Below are positions 7,414 to 8,720 of a stretch of DNA of 8,720 bases, piece by piece. This stretch comes from an uncultured Oscillospiraceae bacterium. GTDB taxonomy: Bacteria; Bacillota; Clostridia; UBA1212; UBA1255. How positions within the stretch are numbered: the stretch's first letter is position 1; each line of letters starts with the position of its first letter. Where the stretch lies: the NCBI GenBank assembly GCA_902462635.1, contig CABQCN010000034.1, forward strand, positions 1-8,720. The letters run 5' to 3'. Made by a program: the position numbers and the translations under genes. Below the pieces are notes generated by a model. It did no database searches. It had not been told where the DNA came from and saw only the letters and a list, made by a program, of their open reading frames with translations.

Positions 7414-7842
7414 ATGAAGAAAGTTTATGTCAACGAAAAATGGTGCCTTGCCTGCCATCTATGCGAATATTACTGCGCATTTGCGAATTCCGGCGCGGGG
7501 AATATGGCAAAGGCCCTGAAAAATCTTACGATCAATCCTAAGATCCGCATTGAGGAACGCGGCGATATTTCTTTTGCCGTATCGTGCCGCCACTGCGACG
7601 TGCCTCTCTGCGTCAAAGGATGCATCAGCGGCGCGCTGACGGAGCAAAACGGCGTTATTTCTATCGATCAGGAAAAATGCGTGGGCTGCTATACGTGCGT
7701 GCTCAGCTGCCCGTACGGCGCGATTATGCCGTCGGACCGGGGCGCGATGCAGAAATGCGAGCTGTGCCTGAAAACGAAGGAAGGCGTCCCGCAATGCGTC
7801 AGCCACTGCCCGAACGGGGCGATCGTATATGAAGAAAGGTGA
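7414..7842 (+). CDS. Four-cluster 4Fe-4S ferredoxin-like electron-transfer protein (HycB/CooF-like)
   Basis: 142 residues with sixteen cysteines in four groups: C11-C14-C17-C21, C58-C61-C66-C70, C89-C92-C95-C99 (followed by Pro) and C115-C118-C128-C132 (followed by Pro). This is the arrangement of the HycB/DmsB/CooF type of electron-transfer subunits, which carry up to four [4Fe-4S] clusters. No signal peptide or membrane segment, so it is cytoplasmic. Its place between the FMN synthase and the FAD oxidoreductase suggests it relays electrons from NAD(P)H (or ferredoxin) to the synthase; this is inference from the gene order. Start ATG 7414 matches the natural N-terminus MKKVYVNEKWC, with TGAGG about 9 nt upstream; an upstream in-frame ATG at 7348 lies inside the preceding gene. 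The next gene starts 6 nt after its stop. Confidence 0.87.
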   Translation: MKKVYVNEKWCLACHLCEYYCAFANSGAGNMAKALKNLTINPKIRIEERGDISFAVSCRHCDVPLCVKGCISGALTEQNGVISIDQEKCVGCYTCVLSCPYGAIMPSDRGAMQKCELCLKTKEGVPQCVSHCPNGAIVYEER

Positions 7843-7848
7843 TGCGGA

Positions 7849-8712
7849 ATGAAAAAAACGAATCAGAAAGAATACCGCTATGTTATTATCGGGAATTCCG
7901 CTGCGGCAATCGGCACGGTCGAGGGAATCCGCAAAATCGACCGGGAGGGCGCAATCGCGGTCGTTTCCACAGAGAACCACCATACGTATTCCCGTCCGCT
8001 GATTTCTTATCTGCTGGAGGGAAAGACGGACCGCGGGCGCATGCTGTACCGCGCGCCGGATTTTTACGAAAAGAATCAATGTGAAACGTATTTCGGGAAA
8101 ACGGCGGTTGCGCTTGACCCGGGAGCGCATGCGGTAACGCTGGACGACGGTACGGTGCTGCGCTATGAAAAAATCATGATCTCCGCCGGTTCGGAAGCGT
8201 TCGTACCGCCGTTTCAAGGGCTGGAAACCGTCGGGCGGAAATATTCGTTTATGACGCTGGACGATGCGCTGGAACTGGAGGAAGCGCTGTCTCCTGAGCA
8301 GAAGGTATTGATCCTAGGCGCCGGACTGATCGGACTGAAATGCTGCGAAGGGATTGCACGGCGCGTACAATCCGTCACCGTCGTGGATCTGAGTCCGCGT
8401 ATTTTATCGAGTATCCTGAACGAAAAGGCGGCGGCAATCGTACAGAAGCATATCGAGAGGCAGAACGTATCCTTCCGCCTGGGCCAGACGGTCCGGCAAT
8501 TCCGGGGAAACAGCGCGGTGCTCGACAACGGTGAGGAACTCGTCTTCGACCTTCTCGTACTCGCTGTCGGCGTACGGCCGCGAACCGCCCTGATCAAAGA
8601 GGCCGGCGGCGCCTGCGGCCGCGGAATCCTGACCGATGCGTATCAGAAAACGAGTCTCGAAGACGTTTACGCGGCGGGGGACTGTACGGAAAGCTACGAT
8701 ATCTCCGCATAG
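7849..8712 (+). CDS. FAD/NAD(P)-dependent oxidoreductase, apparently truncated by an in-frame TAG
   Basis: 287 residues of a pyridine nucleotide-disulphide oxidoreductase (rubredoxin/nitrite reductase-like). FAD-binding N-terminus YVIIGNSAAAIG (11-22), SRPLISYLLEGK (48-59), ISAGSEAFVP (111-120), NAD(P)-binding LGAGLIG (156-162), LAVGVRP (238-244) and FAD-ribityl motif DVYAAGDC (272-279). Relatives go on for about 100-130 residues more, but here TAG (8710-8712) stops the frame right after SYDISA; the following codons in the same frame read QSR, which resembles the expected continuation. Only 8 bases remain in the window, so the rest cannot be seen. Expected role: take electrons from NAD(P)H and pass them through the four-cluster protein to glutamate synthase. 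Start ATG 7849, with AAAGGTGA 6 nt upstream overlapping the previous stop. Without the missing dimerisation and FAD-contact region it is probably inactive. Confidence 0.85.
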   Translation: MKKTNQKEYRYVIIGNSAAAIGTVEGIRKIDREGAIAVVSTENHHTYSRPLISYLLEGKTDRGRMLYRAPDFYEKNQCETYFGKTAVALDPGAHAVTLDDGTVLRYEKIMISAGSEAFVPPFQGLETVGRKYSFMTLDDALELEEALSPEQKVLILGAGLIGLKCCEGIARRVQSVTVVDLSPRILSSILNEKAAAIVQKHIERQNVSFRLGQTVRQFRGNSAVLDNGEELVFDLLVLAVGVRPRTALIKEAGGACGRGILTDAYQKTSLEDVYAAGDCTESYDISA

Positions 8713-8720
8713 CAGAGCCG

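Overview
The window looks like chromosomal DNA of a low- to mid-GC anaerobic Firmicute, probably a Clostridia member. The signs are consensus sigma-A type promoters (TTGACA, 17 bp, TATAAT), strong AGGAGG-like ribosome binding sites, a TTG start codon, tightly overlapping genes, and an operon rich in oxygen-sensitive iron-sulfur proteins. The organism assignment is inference; no rRNA or marker gene is present.

Layout. Positions 1-91 (minus) hold the first 30 codons of a secreted protein that runs off the window. Positions 285-956 (minus) encode a MacB/LolD-type ABC ATPase with no permease in view. An AT-rich gap follows, then a DUF3737 right-handed beta-helix protein (1174-2025, minus). The 220-bp gap at 2026-2244 carries two divergent promoters: a MerR-type promoter (19-bp spacer with an internal inverted repeat) for the DUF3737 gene, and a consensus promoter with a perfect 14-bp palindrome at its start site for the TetR-family gene. 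Positions 2245-4617 are an overlapping three-gene operon: TetR-family repressor, DrrA-like ABC ATPase, and ABC-2 permease. This is a typical self-regulated drug or toxic-compound exporter.

From 4649 a perfect consensus promoter reads almost at once into a long hairpin with a T-tract. After a second small hairpin comes a split (archaeal-type) glutamate synthase operon: class II glutamine amidotransferase (4802-5911), ferredoxin-fused FMN synthase domain (5902-7403), a four-cluster ferredoxin-like electron-transfer protein (7414-7842) and an FAD/NAD(P) oxidoreductase (7849-8712). The scheme expected from family knowledge is that the amidotransferase releases ammonia from glutamine, the synthase domain combines it with 2-oxoglutarate, and the last two proteins deliver electrons.

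Two genes of this operon look damaged as given. The synthase gene has a frameshift near 6777-6789 in the middle of its FMN barrel. The oxidoreductase has an in-frame TAG at 8710, right after its FAD-binding GD motif, while the codons after the stop still appear to match the family. Either the operon is decaying in this strain or the sequence has errors. I see no CRISPR array, tRNA, rRNA, insertion sequence, or gene set that amounts to an undescribed system. The most unusual elements are the promoter-hairpin-terminator leader of the glutamate synthase operon and the regulatory architecture of the 2026-2244 gap.
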